Position numbers and translations under genes: made by a program. DNA of 58,785 bases from the IMG/VR virus record IMGVR_UViG_3300021507_000132, positions 1 to 58,785 of that record; one strand, given 5' to 3'. The notes beneath the pieces are model-generated. The model had not been told where the DNA came from. It saw nothing but the letters and a program-made list of their open reading frames with translations, and did not search any database. Below are positions 26,759 to 35,415 of the stretch, piece by piece (the stretch's first letter is position 1; every line of letters begins with the position of its first letter). Source of the stretch: a virus.

Positions 26759-29182
26759 TTATATATTTATACTTTGTTTCAAAGCTTCAAAATTAAGACT
26801 TATGCCCAATAAAATATTTCTTTCTTCTTTTGTCAAATCAACAGCTTCCCATAATTTTTTGTAAGCTTCTGAACCGTACTCTGGACTAGCAGTCCAATTC
26901 ATTCTTCCAGATTTCTTTCTTCTCGCTATCTCTTTTAATATCTTTGTTGCTAATTGAATGATTTGTTCTTTAGTGAATTTGATTTTCTTGCCTTGCAGAA
27001 TTCTGGAGTAATAAGCTACTGCCAATCTAAAATCGTCAGCCAGTACTTCATTTTCCATGTTATGAGCATTGTAATTGTAAATGTCTTGTATCAACTCTAA
27101 AGTCCTGTGAAATTTGTAGTCTTCTTGATTTTTAACAGTAGTTGCGAAACTCCAGTTCTCTACAAAAGTCTGCGTTCCTTTAGGAACTGCTGCTGGTTTG
27201 GGCTCAGGAAAATGCTCTACCCACTCAAATTCATACGCATATAATTCATTTTTATCATCCCACCATTCTTTTCGTTCTGTTTCTGTTATTTTATGTTTTT
27301 CTCGGAGTTCTTCAAATTCTTTCAGACTTATTTTCTTGACATTTGTAAGTTTGATAATGCCATAACAAAACTCATTGTCCAACAAGTAAAGAGGTTTGTC
27401 TAACATATTTTTGTAGTTTCTTGACTTCACTATCAGTTTTTTTTCATTATTGTATATCATTTCTGCGTGTGGTTTAACTAAATATATGCCTGTTCTTCTG
27501 TTTTCTGCTAGTTGAACTGAATCCTTAGCAATCCATAACAAATCTGTATACTCTCTGACTTCAGGCCTGACGCTAGACGGCTGAGTTCCTCTACTTTTTC
27601 TTTTGAGTTTCTTTACTGTTACTTCCTTTTTGTGTTGCGATAATATTTTTTTATAATCAATATATGGTGAATCAGAAGTGCTAACCAATATTATTTTACA
27701 TTTTTTGGCCAGTTTTTCAATGAGTTCTGGAATCTTTTGTCTATCAAATTCAGGTATTACAAAATCTTTTTGCATTAAGATTGAATTTATATTTTTATAC
27801 TGATGAGCAGTATATGGAACTTCGTCTCCTTCTTTAATGTCATAAGGAGGATCCCAGTAAATAACCTCAACATTTGGAATCTCCAAATCAAAAATATCTT
27901 TGTTAGTAACTACTGCTTCTCCAGGTATTATTTTTTTGAGAATATCAGCATAACTGGCTTTGGCAAATTCAACAGCTGAGTGGACTGTCCATTTGTAAGG
28001 TCTAAATACTCCAAAACTGCCCATAAATCTTGTAAGCATGTCAGCACAAATAGCTAACAAAAAGTCTTTAACAGGATTTTTCTGATCATGAGCATAAGTA
28101 ACCAAACCGTCTATATATTTTCTTAATTCCACAGAACCAGGTCTTTTTAGATTTGATTTAGTAAGCCAGCCTTCAACAGGTTTAGCTTTTAAGAATTTCT
28201 CAAACTCTTCTTGAGGCAGTTTATAGTTGCCTAAAATTGCTTTAGAATAGTAATATGCTACAGGACTTATATCATTAACAATTACTTTAGCTCCTCTTTG
28301 TTTCATTCTCCAAGCTATAACAGAACTGCCAGTCATAGGATCAAAAAATGTTTTTGTATCTTTTGGAATTTCTGCTAGTATTTCGTCAGCATTCAATCTT
28401 TTGCTCCCAACATACCTAAAAAGTTCATAAATTTCTTGTAAATTTTCAATTACCATCCCATCATAAGCCAATCTTACATCAGTAGAAATTCCATGAAATT
28501 TACAATATTCATTTATTCTTTTCTGAGCTTTATAATGATCTGGGTAAGTTTTGCCTATTTGAGTTAAAATTGCTCTTTTAGGTTTGTATTTCTTAATTAG
28601 TTGTAACGCTTGTTCAGTATTCATATGCCCTCTTATCTTGCGATCAAAATACATAGCAGCATCAATTATCATTAAATCTACATTTTCAAAATATTTTTCA
28701 GACTCAGAAGGCACAGATTCCATGTCTTCAGCATATAAAACATCATTAAATCTAAAGCCTAAACAAGGGTACTTTTCGCCAGTAGGAAACGGCTCTGCAT
28801 GAATTACTCTAAAAGGTGTGAATTGAACACCAAGAACTTGAAATGGTTTTCCGGGTGTTATGTCATGTTCTTCTAATTCTAAAGTCTGCCAGATTTCATG
28901 AATTAAGTTGAAATTGTGTTTTAGTGTATAAACGGGTATCTTGCCAAATCTCTCAACAACTTTAGGCAAACCTTTTACGCAATCACTATGCATGTGTGTA
29001 ATTAAAACAGCATCTATTTTATCTATAGCATTCTTGAACAATTGTTCTTCTATCATTGGTGTAGCGTCTATAAGAATATTGCCTTTTTTTGTTTCTAGCA
29101 GCAGAGAGGAATTGCTCCTGTAATTTTTTCCTCTGCCTTTTACGGCTATGGCAGGACCCGTTCCTAGGAATACAAGATTCAT
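26759..29182 (-). CDS. metallo-beta-lactamase + D12 adenine methyltransferase + ASCH-like fusion
   Basis: 807 aa. Residues 1-235: metallo-beta-lactamase fold hydrolase, with THMHSDCVKG at about 60-70 as the HxHxD signature, then later His and Asp residues (VIHAEPF, IIDAAM, IRGHMN), close to PhnP/RNase Z-type phosphodiesterases. 240-545: D12-class N6-adenine methyltransferase, with YVGSKR, FFDPMTGSSVIAW (SAM motif) and YWDPPYD. 555-675: a PUA/ASCH-like domain (YLVKPHAEMIYNNEKKLIVKSR, YAYEFEWVEHF). The tail is helical. Its ATG overlaps the end of the portal gene. It may modify viral DNA and cleave a nucleic acid or nucleotide. I do not know this three-domain combination. Confidence 0.75.
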   Translation of the reverse strand: MNLVFLGTGPAIAVKGRGKNYRSNSSLLLETKKGNILIDATPMIEEQLFKNAIDKIDAVLITHMHSDCVKGLPKVVERFGKIPVYTLKHNFNLIHEIWQTLELEEHDITPGKPFQVLGVQFTPFRVIHAEPFPTGEKYPCLGFRFNDVLYAEDMESVPSESEKYFENVDLMIIDAAMYFDRKIRGHMNTEQALQLIKKYKPKRAILTQIGKTYPDHYKAQKRINEYCKFHGISTDVRLAYDGMVIENLQEIYELFRYVGSKRLNADEILAEIPKDTKTFFDPMTGSSVIAWRMKQRGAKVIVNDISPVAYYYSKAILGNYKLPQEEFEKFLKAKPVEGWLTKSNLKRPGSVELRKYIDGLVTYAHDQKNPVKDFLLAICADMLTRFMGSFGVFRPYKWTVHSAVEFAKASYADILKKIIPGEAVVTNKDIFDLEIPNVEVIYWDPPYDIKEGDEVPYTAHQYKNINSILMQKDFVIPEFDRQKIPELIEKLAKKCKIILVSTSDSPYIDYKKILSQHKKEVTVKKLKRKSRGTQPSSVRPEVREYTDLLWIAKDSVQLAENRRTGIYLVKPHAEMIYNNEKKLIVKSRNYKNMLDKPLYLLDNEFCYGIIKLTNVKKISLKEFEELREKHKITETERKEWWDDKNELYAYEFEWVEHFPEPKPAAVPKGTQTFVENWSFATTVKNQEDYKFHRTLELIQDIYNYNAHNMENEVLADDFRLAVAYYSRILQGKKIKFTKEQIIQLATKILKEIARRKKSGRMNWTASPEYGSEAYKKLWEAVDLTKEERNILLGISLNFEALKQSINI

Positions 29183-30321
29183 CCTATTTCCCCGGTTTTA
29201 TCTTTCTTGACATCCTTTTGGACGCCTTCAAGTATGTTTTCTATATCTGAGGGTTTGGGAACAATTTTGGGAGTTCTATGCCAGTTGCGAGATTTAGCCA
29301 ATCGTGCTAATATTTGAGTATTGAATTGATCTGCAAACAATTTTCTTCTAGCGTCATTAATCTTCATAAATATTTTTATCTGAGATACTAATGTAGATCT
29401 ATTGACGTCTTCGCCTCTCCCAGTTGCTATTGCTCCTGGCAAACCCATTCCAGTTATTTGTTGTTCTATGAAATAGTCTAAAAACTCTTTCAATTTTTCA
29501 ATTCTTGTAACTTTAAGAGTGTCTACTTTCATGTAATAAGGAATTGACAATTCTGTTTTGTAATTAAGATCTCGTATCATGTTTAAACCTGAATCAATCA
29601 TATCAGGAGTTGGTTGGTGGTCTTCGTCACCTACGCTCATAATTATTATAGGAAATCCTACTTTGTGTATTACATGAGATAAACCCATTTCAGCTTCATT
29701 TTTTCCTAAGGTAACAGAATATATTGGTTCTATTAACCCCAAACCATACCACCCATTACCAATCTTATCAAAATAGAATCTGGCAACTTGATCGTTTCGT
29801 AGAGGTATTCCTGTAACACCGCCAATAGTTACAAGTCTTCTTTGAACTGCAGGATCTAGCATTTGTTCAGTATTTACTGTTTGTAAGTAGCCTACAGGAT
29901 TTCCATAACTATCTAATTTTATTGCTCCCATATCTGTTTTCTGATAATCTATTGTTCTTGGATTCAAACTCACAACACCTATTAGTTTATTGTATTTGTA
30001 AACTAATTCACACCAAGCATCTCCGTATACAAACGCATCTCTGGCAATATCTCTTCTTAATTGCGGAAAATCAATACTATCCAAAAAGTCTTCAACTTCT
30101 TCTTTGATTTTGTTCGTAGGAGCTTCTATATCATAATCGCAATCAAACAATTGAACAGAAGTGTTTATAGCATTTCGAACTAAAGCGTCTGTCATGTATA
30201 TCCTTTCTGCTTCTGCTAAGTCCAGTCTTTTGAATTCAGGAATTGTAGTTTTGACTGATGAAGTTTTAAACTGCGTTGCTGGTTTTTCTTCCCGCAATAT
30301 ATACTTGTTTAATGGTATCAT
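29179..30321 (-). CDS. portal protein
   Basis: 380 aa. Typical portal flow: IYMTDALVRNAINTSVQLFDCDYDIEA broken as helix and strand, a FPQLRRDIARDAFVYGDAWCELVY core, then ...NGWYGLGLIEPIY, and a helical wing with QQITGMGLPGAIATGRGE near 295. It lies between terminase and the head genes. It forms the dodecameric gate for DNA at one capsid vertex. Confidence 0.85.
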   Translation of the reverse strand: MIPLNKYILREEKPATQFKTSSVKTTIPEFKRLDLAEAERIYMTDALVRNAINTSVQLFDCDYDIEAPTNKIKEEVEDFLDSIDFPQLRRDIARDAFVYGDAWCELVYKYNKLIGVVSLNPRTIDYQKTDMGAIKLDSYGNPVGYLQTVNTEQMLDPAVQRRLVTIGGVTGIPLRNDQVARFYFDKIGNGWYGLGLIEPIYSVTLGKNEAEMGLSHVIHKVGFPIIIMSVGDEDHQPTPDMIDSGLNMIRDLNYKTELSIPYYMKVDTLKVTRIEKLKEFLDYFIEQQITGMGLPGAIATGRGEDVNRSTLVSQIKIFMKINDARRKLFADQFNTQILARLAKSRNWHRTPKIVPKPSDIENILEGVQKDVKKDKTGEIG

Positions 30322-30566
30322 CTTCTTCTTTTAATGTCTCGTACGAGTTCTACGAGTTCGTAACGAATAAAAAAGAGGACGTAGCCATAACCCAATACAC
30401 TAACATAATCGAACTTGCTGTTAAAGCAAGTCATTGCAAAACAATTAAATAGTGTTCCGGAAATTAAGATGTATGCTGCAGAAGCATAAACATATTTGGC
30501 ATTATCAGATTTTAGAAGTTTGGATAATTTAGTCCAAACCGAGTTGTTCTTTAAGCATTTCCACAT
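30318..30566 (-). CDS. small membrane protein between terminase and portal
   Basis: 82 aa from the ATG at 30566, overlapping the terminase 3' end by 38 nt in another frame. Two hydrophobic helices at about 26-47 (YASAAYILISGTLFNCFAM) and 53-68 (YVSVLGYGYVLFF), with a basic tail ending RDIKRRR. Holin-like in outline, but no family can be claimed. The 4-nt overlap with the portal gene implies coupled expression. Confidence 0.5.
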   Translation of the reverse strand: MWKCLKNNSVWTKLSKLLKSDNAKYVYASAAYILISGTLFNCFAMTCFNSKFDYVSVLGYGYVLFFIRYELVELVRDIKRRR

Positions 30567-31998
30567 GTTTTTCCCTCTGCTCAATATAACTTTTTTCAGC
30601 CCCATAATTAGATACATTATTATATATATTAACTTGTGAAGTTGCTCCATAAACAATACATGTCTTATATTTACAGGCAGCATAATAAGCTAAAGCTAAT
30701 GCTATAGCACAATCGTCGTGTCTTGTTTTGCTAACATATTTTCCATTAGTTATATCAATATATGAAAGTTCATGCAATAAAGTTTTCATTTTGAGTTCTG
30801 CTTCATTGTTGTAAGGTATCTTAATTTTCTGATCTTCAAAAGCTCTTTGTAATGAATGGAGAATCATTCCTCTTTTGTTTGGAGAAAAGTCAAAACCTAT
30901 TACTGGAAGTCCTCTGCTTTTCAGATTACTTATGAATGCATGACCAAACAAACTTCTATCTACTTCTATCCTTAGTGGCTTGAATCTTTCATACAATTCT
31001 TCCAGTTTTCTTTCCTGAATGTTTGGCGGAACACCCCTCATTCTTTCCATATGTGCTATAGCAAAACTGCCTTCGTCTTGTTGTTCAAGAACCATAAAGA
31101 CAGTATAGTCGCCCTTTCGTGATTCTGCTAAATCTACACCCACAAAATACTTTTTTGTTGTGTCTCCATATTCTAACAATCCTCTGTTGTGATCCAAACT
31201 TGATATAAGAACATCTGAAGGAAAAGCTCTGTCTTCGTCAGACATTAATTGTAGCAAATATTCTCTATTAAATCGAGGTTCTCCAATTGTTCTTTTTATG
31301 ACTTTCAGCCTAGAAATGGAATACCTTTCTGGCCATAAGGGTTTTCCGTCTTTAATAGCTGGATATTCCAAACTATAAAAATGAGGATTATTTTTCAATC
31401 TTGCTAATAGGTCATAACTTGTTTCTGGAGTGCCTATTGCTATGCATTTCCCTTTTTTAGCATATATTGTTGGCAAAACTGCTGACAAGAACATATCCAC
31501 TTCTTGTATCTGTCCGCACTCTTCAACTAAAAGATAATCCACTTGATAACCTCTCAAGTTGGGTGACAAACATTTGGAATAAAATACGCAGTGATTTGAA
31601 GTGTCTAATTTAGATTTAGTCCAAGTTCCAGACACACTTGTTGGCTTTAAGAATCTAAGCAGTCTGTTGTTTTCAACAGTATATCTGATTTTTTGCAAGA
31701 TTTCAAAAGCTCTGTCTTCAGTAGGTGATATGATTAAAAAAGTTTTATTGCTGTGATATGTTGCTATATACAAAGGCAATAAGACACCAAAAGTAAGTGT
31801 TTTTCCCGAACCTCTAGAAGCAGCAATAACAACATTCTGGTGTGTAAGTGCTGCGTCTATCCATTCTTCCTGAAATTTAGGTACTTTCAATTCTACGCCT
31901 TCAATTTCTTTTACGATATTCTCAACAAAATATTTGTAAGACAGACTGCCTTCCAGAAACATCTCCGTTGCTTTTTCCAAATCAATTGCTAATTTCAT
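30529..31998 (-). CDS. terL: terminase large subunit
   Basis: About 489 aa, with start at the ATG at 31998 (GAGGAG lies 6 nt upstream). N-terminal ATPase: Walker A-type IAASRGSGKTLTFG, Walker B-type VDYLLVEECGQ with the catalytic Glu pair, and the coupling motif AIGTPE. C-terminal RNase H-like nuclease: YFVGVDLAESRKGDYT, IEVDRSLFG and RHDDCAIALALAY. It cuts and packages genome DNA through the portal. Nearest neighbours are a 49-aa gene and the portal. Confidence 0.9.
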   Translation of the reverse strand: MKLAIDLEKATEMFLEGSLSYKYFVENIVKEIEGVELKVPKFQEEWIDAALTHQNVVIAASRGSGKTLTFGVLLPLYIATYHSNKTFLIISPTEDRAFEILQKIRYTVENNRLLRFLKPTSVSGTWTKSKLDTSNHCVFYSKCLSPNLRGYQVDYLLVEECGQIQEVDMFLSAVLPTIYAKKGKCIAIGTPETSYDLLARLKNNPHFYSLEYPAIKDGKPLWPERYSISRLKVIKRTIGEPRFNREYLLQLMSDEDRAFPSDVLISSLDHNRGLLEYGDTTKKYFVGVDLAESRKGDYTVFMVLEQQDEGSFAIAHMERMRGVPPNIQERKLEELYERFKPLRIEVDRSLFGHAFISNLKSRGLPVIGFDFSPNKRGMILHSLQRAFEDQKIKIPYNNEAELKMKTLLHELSYIDITNGKYVSKTRHDDCAIALALAYYAACKYKTCIVYGATSQVNIYNNVSNYGAEKSYIEQREKHVEMLKEQLGLD

Positions 31999-32131
31999 TG
32001 TATTTCTCCTCAATATCCAACAATATTTCTAACAGTTCCAACCACGAACTGGCTTTATACTTGACTTTAAGTTGTGCTAGTTTCCAATAAACTTGTTCTT
32101 TTTCCCGGTTGATATTTATATTCAGTCGCAT
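31982..32131 (-). CDS. 49-aa protein upstream of terminase
   Basis: Starts MRLNININRE and overlaps the terminase start by 17 nt. Wholly helical (WKLAQLKVKYKASSWLELLE). Its position is that of the small terminase subunit, but it is much shorter than usual and shows no clear DNA-binding motif. Confidence 0.45.
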   Translation of the reverse strand: MRLNININREKEQVYWKLAQLKVKYKASSWLELLEILLDIEEKYNEISN

Positions 32132-32147
32132 AATAAATACATGGAGT

Positions 32148-32198
32148 AAAAGAAGGACAGGATCAGCCCCCAGACCTACTTATCAGCCTGCCCTTCTT
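32148..32198 (-). other. 12-bp stem-loop upstream of the terminase operon
   Basis: On the minus strand AAGAAGGGCAGG pairs with CCTGTCCTTCTT (one G-U), closing a G-rich 25-nt loop that holds part of a GGCTGAT repeat. It lies between the divergent resolvase and terminase operons. It could be a 5' leader structure or a packaging-recognition site; not tested. Confidence 0.5.
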
Positions 32199-32249
32199 CT
32201 AATGCCTCCATAATATATATAATATAATAGAAATCAATATATATTCTTA

Positions 32250-32579
32250 ATGAGTAGTAAATATATGTATAGAAAAGGCTATGTAGGTGAATATTTGATT
32301 AAAAATAGGTTGATAAAAGAATATGGTAAAATAAATGTCCTGAAAATTGCAATATCGCAAGAAGGTTCTGATTTCATAGTTTTACAAAAAGGAAAGATTA
32401 TAAAAGTTGTGGAAGTCAAAGAAACCACTAAAGACAAGTATTATCCAAGTCAAAAAGAAAAAAGACAATTTGAAAGAATCAGGAGTTTTGCTAAAGAACA
32501 CAAAATACCTGCTGAATTATATATAGTATATAGAAAAGGCAGAGGCAAGAAGTCTGAAATTGTGAAAAAAGAATTATAA
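32250..32579 (+). CDS. Hjc-like Holliday junction resolvase
   Basis: 109 aa. Archaeal resolvase pattern: RKGYVGEYLIKNRL (catalytic Glu), then GSDFIVL (Asp) and VVEVKETT (Glu-x-Lys), the PD-(D/E)xK nuclease core, and a conserved helix QKEKRQFERIRSFAKE. It resolves four-way DNA junctions before packaging. A TATA-rich segment precedes the ATG. A copy of the palindromic operator overlaps its stop codon. Confidence 0.75.
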   Translation: MSSKYMYRKGYVGEYLIKNRLIKEYGKINVLKIAISQEGSDFIVLQKGKIIKVVEVKETTKDKYYPSQKEKRQFERIRSFAKEHKIPAELYIVYRKGRGKKSEIVKKEL

Positions 32580-32591
32580 CAGTGTAATAAT
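32573..32591. promoter_or_regulatory. palindromic operator, copy 1
   Basis: ATTATAAC-AGT-GTAATAAT, one mismatch between arms. Same 19-bp design as 35326, 45585 and 49683. A TATA box (ATATAAATACTTC, 32595-32607) starts 3 nt after it, so a bound protein would overlap the promoter of the 13-codon gene. Confidence 0.5.
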
Positions 32592-32622
32592 CCAATATAA
32601 ATACTTCACTATAACTGAAATT

Positions 32623-32664
32623 ATGAGATACGACGAAGATGATGAAGAAGAAGACGAGGAATAA
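32623..32664 (+). CDS. 13-aa acidic peptide gene
   Basis: MRYDEDDEEEDEE, then a stop. A TATA box lies about 25 nt upstream of the ATG and a palindromic operator upstream of that. Such acidic minimal peptides can be antagonists or DNA mimics, but translation is unproven. Confidence 0.3.
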   Translation: MRYDEDDEEEDEE

Positions 32665-32681
32665 TCCTCTAAGAAATGTCC

Positions 32682-33611
32682 TTATAATTTCTGATTTTGT
32701 TTTTTGAATTTTTTTCCTATTTCTTGTCCAATTCTTTTTTTAACAGCTTTTTCCAGTTTTTTTAACATTTCACTATCAAAATCTCCTTTTACTTTTAGTC
32801 TTTCCATAAACCAATTTACAACTCTCGCAGTCTTTTTGCTTATGTCTTCTCTAGTGCCAATGCAAGCTCTTTCTACTAAATCAAGATATTCTTTAAATTC
32901 TTTGTCTGTGAATCCTGCCTTTAATCCAAGTTCTGGTTCTGCATAACCTTGTAATACATGATCTAATATCACGTTTTCTGGTCTGGATTTCGGAACTTTC
33001 TTTATCACTTTTTTAATCCTGTCTTTAAACTCTTCAGGACAATCTTCCCATTTGTATTTCAATATTTTATTTCCGTCTACGGATTTCAAAACTACACCTT
33101 CGCAATATTCTGGCAATTTTTTCATTTCCTTTTTCAGTTTTTTCAGATTGCTAAACAAACCAATATTTCCAATAAAGTTCAAATCAAAAGTCTTACAGAG
33201 ATTTTCAACGACTTCAGCATTCAAAAACCTTGTCTTTTCTGGTCTTCTCAAATTCATGATGTCAAAAACAAAATAGTCAAAATCTTTATCACCTTTATAA
33301 TTGCTCATTGTATTCTTGCCAACAACTTCCATTACAAGCACTAGATTGGGATAGACTCTGAAAAACCTTTCCAGTTTCTTGCCAATGTTTTCTCTTATTA
33401 GATTGTTGGTCTTTTCGTCAATTAAACCACCTCTCAAAAATGCCACCCAATCTTTATCTACTTTTGCTACTCTCACGTTGTAACCGTTAATCTTCTGTTG
33501 AGCAAACATTGGTTCTTCTAATTTCACTAAATGCAGTAATTTTGGATACGGAGGTATAATTGTGTCTCCCACTTTTACTCTCCCCAAACTGCTTATTATT
33601 TCTGCTCTCAT
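32682..33611 (-). CDS. ATP-dependent RNA ligase, Pab1020/Rnl3-like
   Basis: 309 aa from the ATG at 33611, which overlaps the stop of the TFB-like gene (ATGA). K40 in KINGYNVRV is the nucleotidyl lysine; FLRGG, LVMEVVG (motif III), EGVVLKS (motif IV) and ILKYKWED (motif V) follow. Together these match the archaeal Rnl3 group. The helical C-terminus (CIGTREDISKKTARVVNWFME) corresponds to that family's dimerisation domain. It would join or circularise RNA ends and could repair host- or defence-cleaved tRNA. Confidence 0.75.
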   Translation of the reverse strand: MRAEIISSLGRVKVGDTIIPPYPKLLHLVKLEEPMFAQQKINGYNVRVAKVDKDWVAFLRGGLIDEKTNNLIRENIGKKLERFFRVYPNLVLVMEVVGKNTMSNYKGDKDFDYFVFDIMNLRRPEKTRFLNAEVVENLCKTFDLNFIGNIGLFSNLKKLKKEMKKLPEYCEGVVLKSVDGNKILKYKWEDCPEEFKDRIKKVIKKVPKSRPENVILDHVLQGYAEPELGLKAGFTDKEFKEYLDLVERACIGTREDISKKTARVVNWFMERLKVKGDFDSEMLKKLEKAVKKRIGQEIGKKFKKQNQKL

Positions 33612-34195
33612 TTTAATTCCAAACAATCACAAACTTTCCTAAGTCTGTAATAAAGATTAGGAATTTCGGCAGCAGAAAATCCATTCACGCTGTTTAACAA
33701 ATCAACAAATTCACTTTTGGTTTTGACAAGTCCTGCTTCTGCCATTGCCAAATACAAAATTGCCAAAGAAGTATACTTTGAATACAATAGAGAATATTTG
33801 CCTTGTTCTCTTATCAACTTCAAATAATAATTGGCTTTCCTTTTTACTTTGCCATTGCATTTTAACAATTTCTCATATTTTTTCAAAAACTCGTCAGCAG
33901 AAGCTGGTCTTACATTCAGATTTATTGTTTGTTTGATTTTTCTGCTCACTTTAGAAACTCGTCTGACGGGTGTATTTGCAATGCTGCTTAAATCCGAAAT
34001 TGCAACAGGATAATTCAAAGACCTTAAACCAACATACACCAATCCGCAAGCTATATCTTTAGTATCATGCAAAGCGATAAATTTTTCCTTAACAATTTTC
34101 TCATATAAATCTAATACTCTCTGCTTTTGTTTTTTATTGACTTCTAATGCTGCAAAAATATGTTCCAAATGTTCCAATATATTCTTGTTTCTCAT
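33608..34195 (-). CDS. TFIIB/TFB-like transcription factor (cyclin repeats only)
   Basis: 195 aa with two cyclin repeats: the first with KDIACGLVYVGLRSLNYPV and an HTH-like ISDLSSIANTPVRRVSKV; the second with LYSKYTSLAILYLAMAEAGLV. Host TFBs have an N-terminal zinc ribbon that binds RNA polymerase; none is present here. It may therefore compete with host TFB or work with another factor. A class A promoter lies 22-44 nt upstream, so it may regulate itself. Co-transcribed with the RNA ligase. Confidence 0.7.
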   Translation of the reverse strand: MRNKNILEHLEHIFAALEVNKKQKQRVLDLYEKIVKEKFIALHDTKDIACGLVYVGLRSLNYPVAISDLSSIANTPVRRVSKVSRKIKQTINLNVRPASADEFLKKYEKLLKCNGKVKRKANYYLKLIREQGKYSLLYSKYTSLAILYLAMAEAGLVKTKSEFVDLLNSVNGFSAAEIPNLYYRLRKVCDCLELK

Positions 34196-34216
34196 TCATA
34201 ATATTACTTAATTTTA

Positions 34217-34239
34217 TATTTATAGTTTTCTGTTGTCTA
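34217..34239 (-). promoter_or_regulatory. class A promoter of the TFB-like gene
   Basis: Minus-strand AGACAACAGAAAAC followed by TATAAATA. Shares AGACAACAGAAAACTAT with the 51562 site. The TATA is about 25 nt from the ATG at 34195. Confidence 0.6.
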
Positions 34240-34250
34240 ATATATACTAT

Positions 34251-34451
34251 TCAGAGCATATGACCTACTATCACTGAAAAAAGTGTAATAACAATTCCTG
34301 CAAGCAAATACCATAAACGACTATCCAATTTATCCATTTTCTTTTTCACATATTTCATATCTGTCTTAAGAGATCCTAATTCTCCATTTATTGTAGCAAT
34401 GTGTTTCCACACTTCTTCTAATTTATAACTCTTTCGTGTCATTATTAACAT
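34251..34451 (-). CDS. small coiled-coil membrane protein
   Basis: 66 aa (a second ATG gives 63). An N-terminal coiled coil (ATINGELGSLKTDMKYVKKK) followed by one C-terminal transmembrane helix (LLAGIVITLFSVIVGHM). Resembles haemolysin-XhlA-type lysis helpers in outline. Function unknown. Confidence 0.5.
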   Translation of the reverse strand: MLIMTRKSYKLEEVWKHIATINGELGSLKTDMKYVKKKMDKLDSRLWYLLAGIVITLFSVIVGHML

Positions 34452-34468
34452 AAGTGTTTATTGTATTT

Positions 34469-34621
34469 ATGGCAAGTCAAACAAATCTCCTATGTTTGAG
34501 CTGTAAAAGACATTATGACAGTACTTGTCCTGGTTGGGTAGAAGACATAACTGTTGCTGGGAAAGCTTGTAAGTACTATATTAAAAAAGATTCTCATGAT
34601 GTTCAACAACAACACTTGTAA
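34469..34621 (+). CDS. 50-aa zinc-finger-like protein
   Basis: Starts MASQTNLLCLSCKRHYDSTC and includes a later Cys in VAGKACKYYI, giving C-x2-C-x7-C-x13-C. Likely a small zinc-binding protein. Its 3' end overlaps the methyltransferase start by 26 nt, so the two are probably coupled. A TATA-like GTGTTTATTGTATTT lies just upstream. Confidence 0.5.
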   Translation: MASQTNLLCLSCKRHYDSTCPGWVEDITVAGKACKYYIKKDSHDVQQQHL

Positions 34622-35393
34622 AGTCTTGCTAGGAGACTGTTTGGAGCTAATGAAAGAATTGAAAGATGAATCTATAGACATGATTTTAACAGATCCTCCT
34701 TATATGATTTCAAGAGAAGCGAAAATTGCCAGAAGCAGAAATCCTCTCAAGAGAAGGATGAAATATCAAGGCAAAGACATTTCCATGATGTTTGGAGAAT
34801 GGGATATTTTTGAAACTGAAGACCAATACTGGAAGTTCATATATGCTGCATTGAAACAGTTTAAAAGGATACTGAAAATAGGAGGTCATATGCTTATCTT
34901 CTTTGATAGGTTCAAAATTACGCCATTAGTGGAATGGTGCAGAAAGAATGATTTTATAGCAAGGCAGCCATTATGGTGGTTAAAGAGTAATCCAGTTCCA
35001 ATGGCAAAGAAAGTTTCTTTTATGAGTGCTCATGAATTGATTTTCTGGGCAACAAAGCATACCACTTCTAGAAAATACTCTACATTTCACTACGAACTTG
35101 GACAACATCCAGACTATTTCGTTCATTGTATTCCGCCAAAAAAATCAAAATCAGATGGAATAAGACAACACCCTTGCCAAAAACCAGTAAAATTAATGGA
35201 ATGGCTTATATCATATCTTTCAAACGAAAACGATACAATATTAGATCCGTTTGCAGGTTCTGGCACTACTGGCGTTGCTGCTATAAACTTGAACAGAAAA
35301 TGCATCCTTATTGAAAAATCTCCGCATTATTACAGTGTAATAATTTCCAGACTAAAACCTCTTTTGTCCCAAAGAAATTTAAATAATATTTAA
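34596..35393 (+). CDS. DNA methyltransferase (beta-class, DPPY)
   Basis: About 265 aa from the ATG at 34596 (an upstream TTG is possible). The catalytic TDPPYMIS motif comes early, and the SAM-binding motif ILDPFAGSGTTGVAA near the end: the circular order of beta-class N6-adenine or N4-cytosine enzymes. DPPY suggests adenine. No restriction enzyme is adjacent, so it probably protects viral DNA. A perfect palindromic operator lies within its last codons. Confidence 0.8.
   Translation: MMFNNNTCKVLLGDCLELMKELKDESIDMILTDPPYMISREAKIARSRNPLKRRMKYQGKDISMMFGEWDIFETEDQYWKFIYAALKQFKRILKIGGHMLIFFDRFKITPLVEWCRKNDFIARQPLWWLKSNPVPMAKKVSFMSAHELIFWATKHTTSRKYSTFHYELGQHPDYFVHCIPPKKSKSDGIRQHPCQKPVKLMEWLISYLSNENDTILDPFAGSGTTGVAAINLNRKCILIEKSPHYYSVIISRLKPLLSQRNLNNI
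35326..35344. promoter_or_regulatory. palindromic operator, copy 2
   Basis: ATTATTAC-AGT-GTAATAAT, perfect 8-bp arms. Inside the 3' end of the methyltransferase gene, 72 nt before the AbrB-like gene. Coding constraint could explain part of the match. Confidence 0.45.
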
Positions 35394-35415
35394 ATATTTA
35401 AATGTTATATATATA

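Noticed and set aside
30567-30683. Longer start for the small membrane protein
   Set aside because: The extra 39 codons lie wholly inside the terminase gene and lack a ribosome binding site; the ATG at 30566 is preferred.
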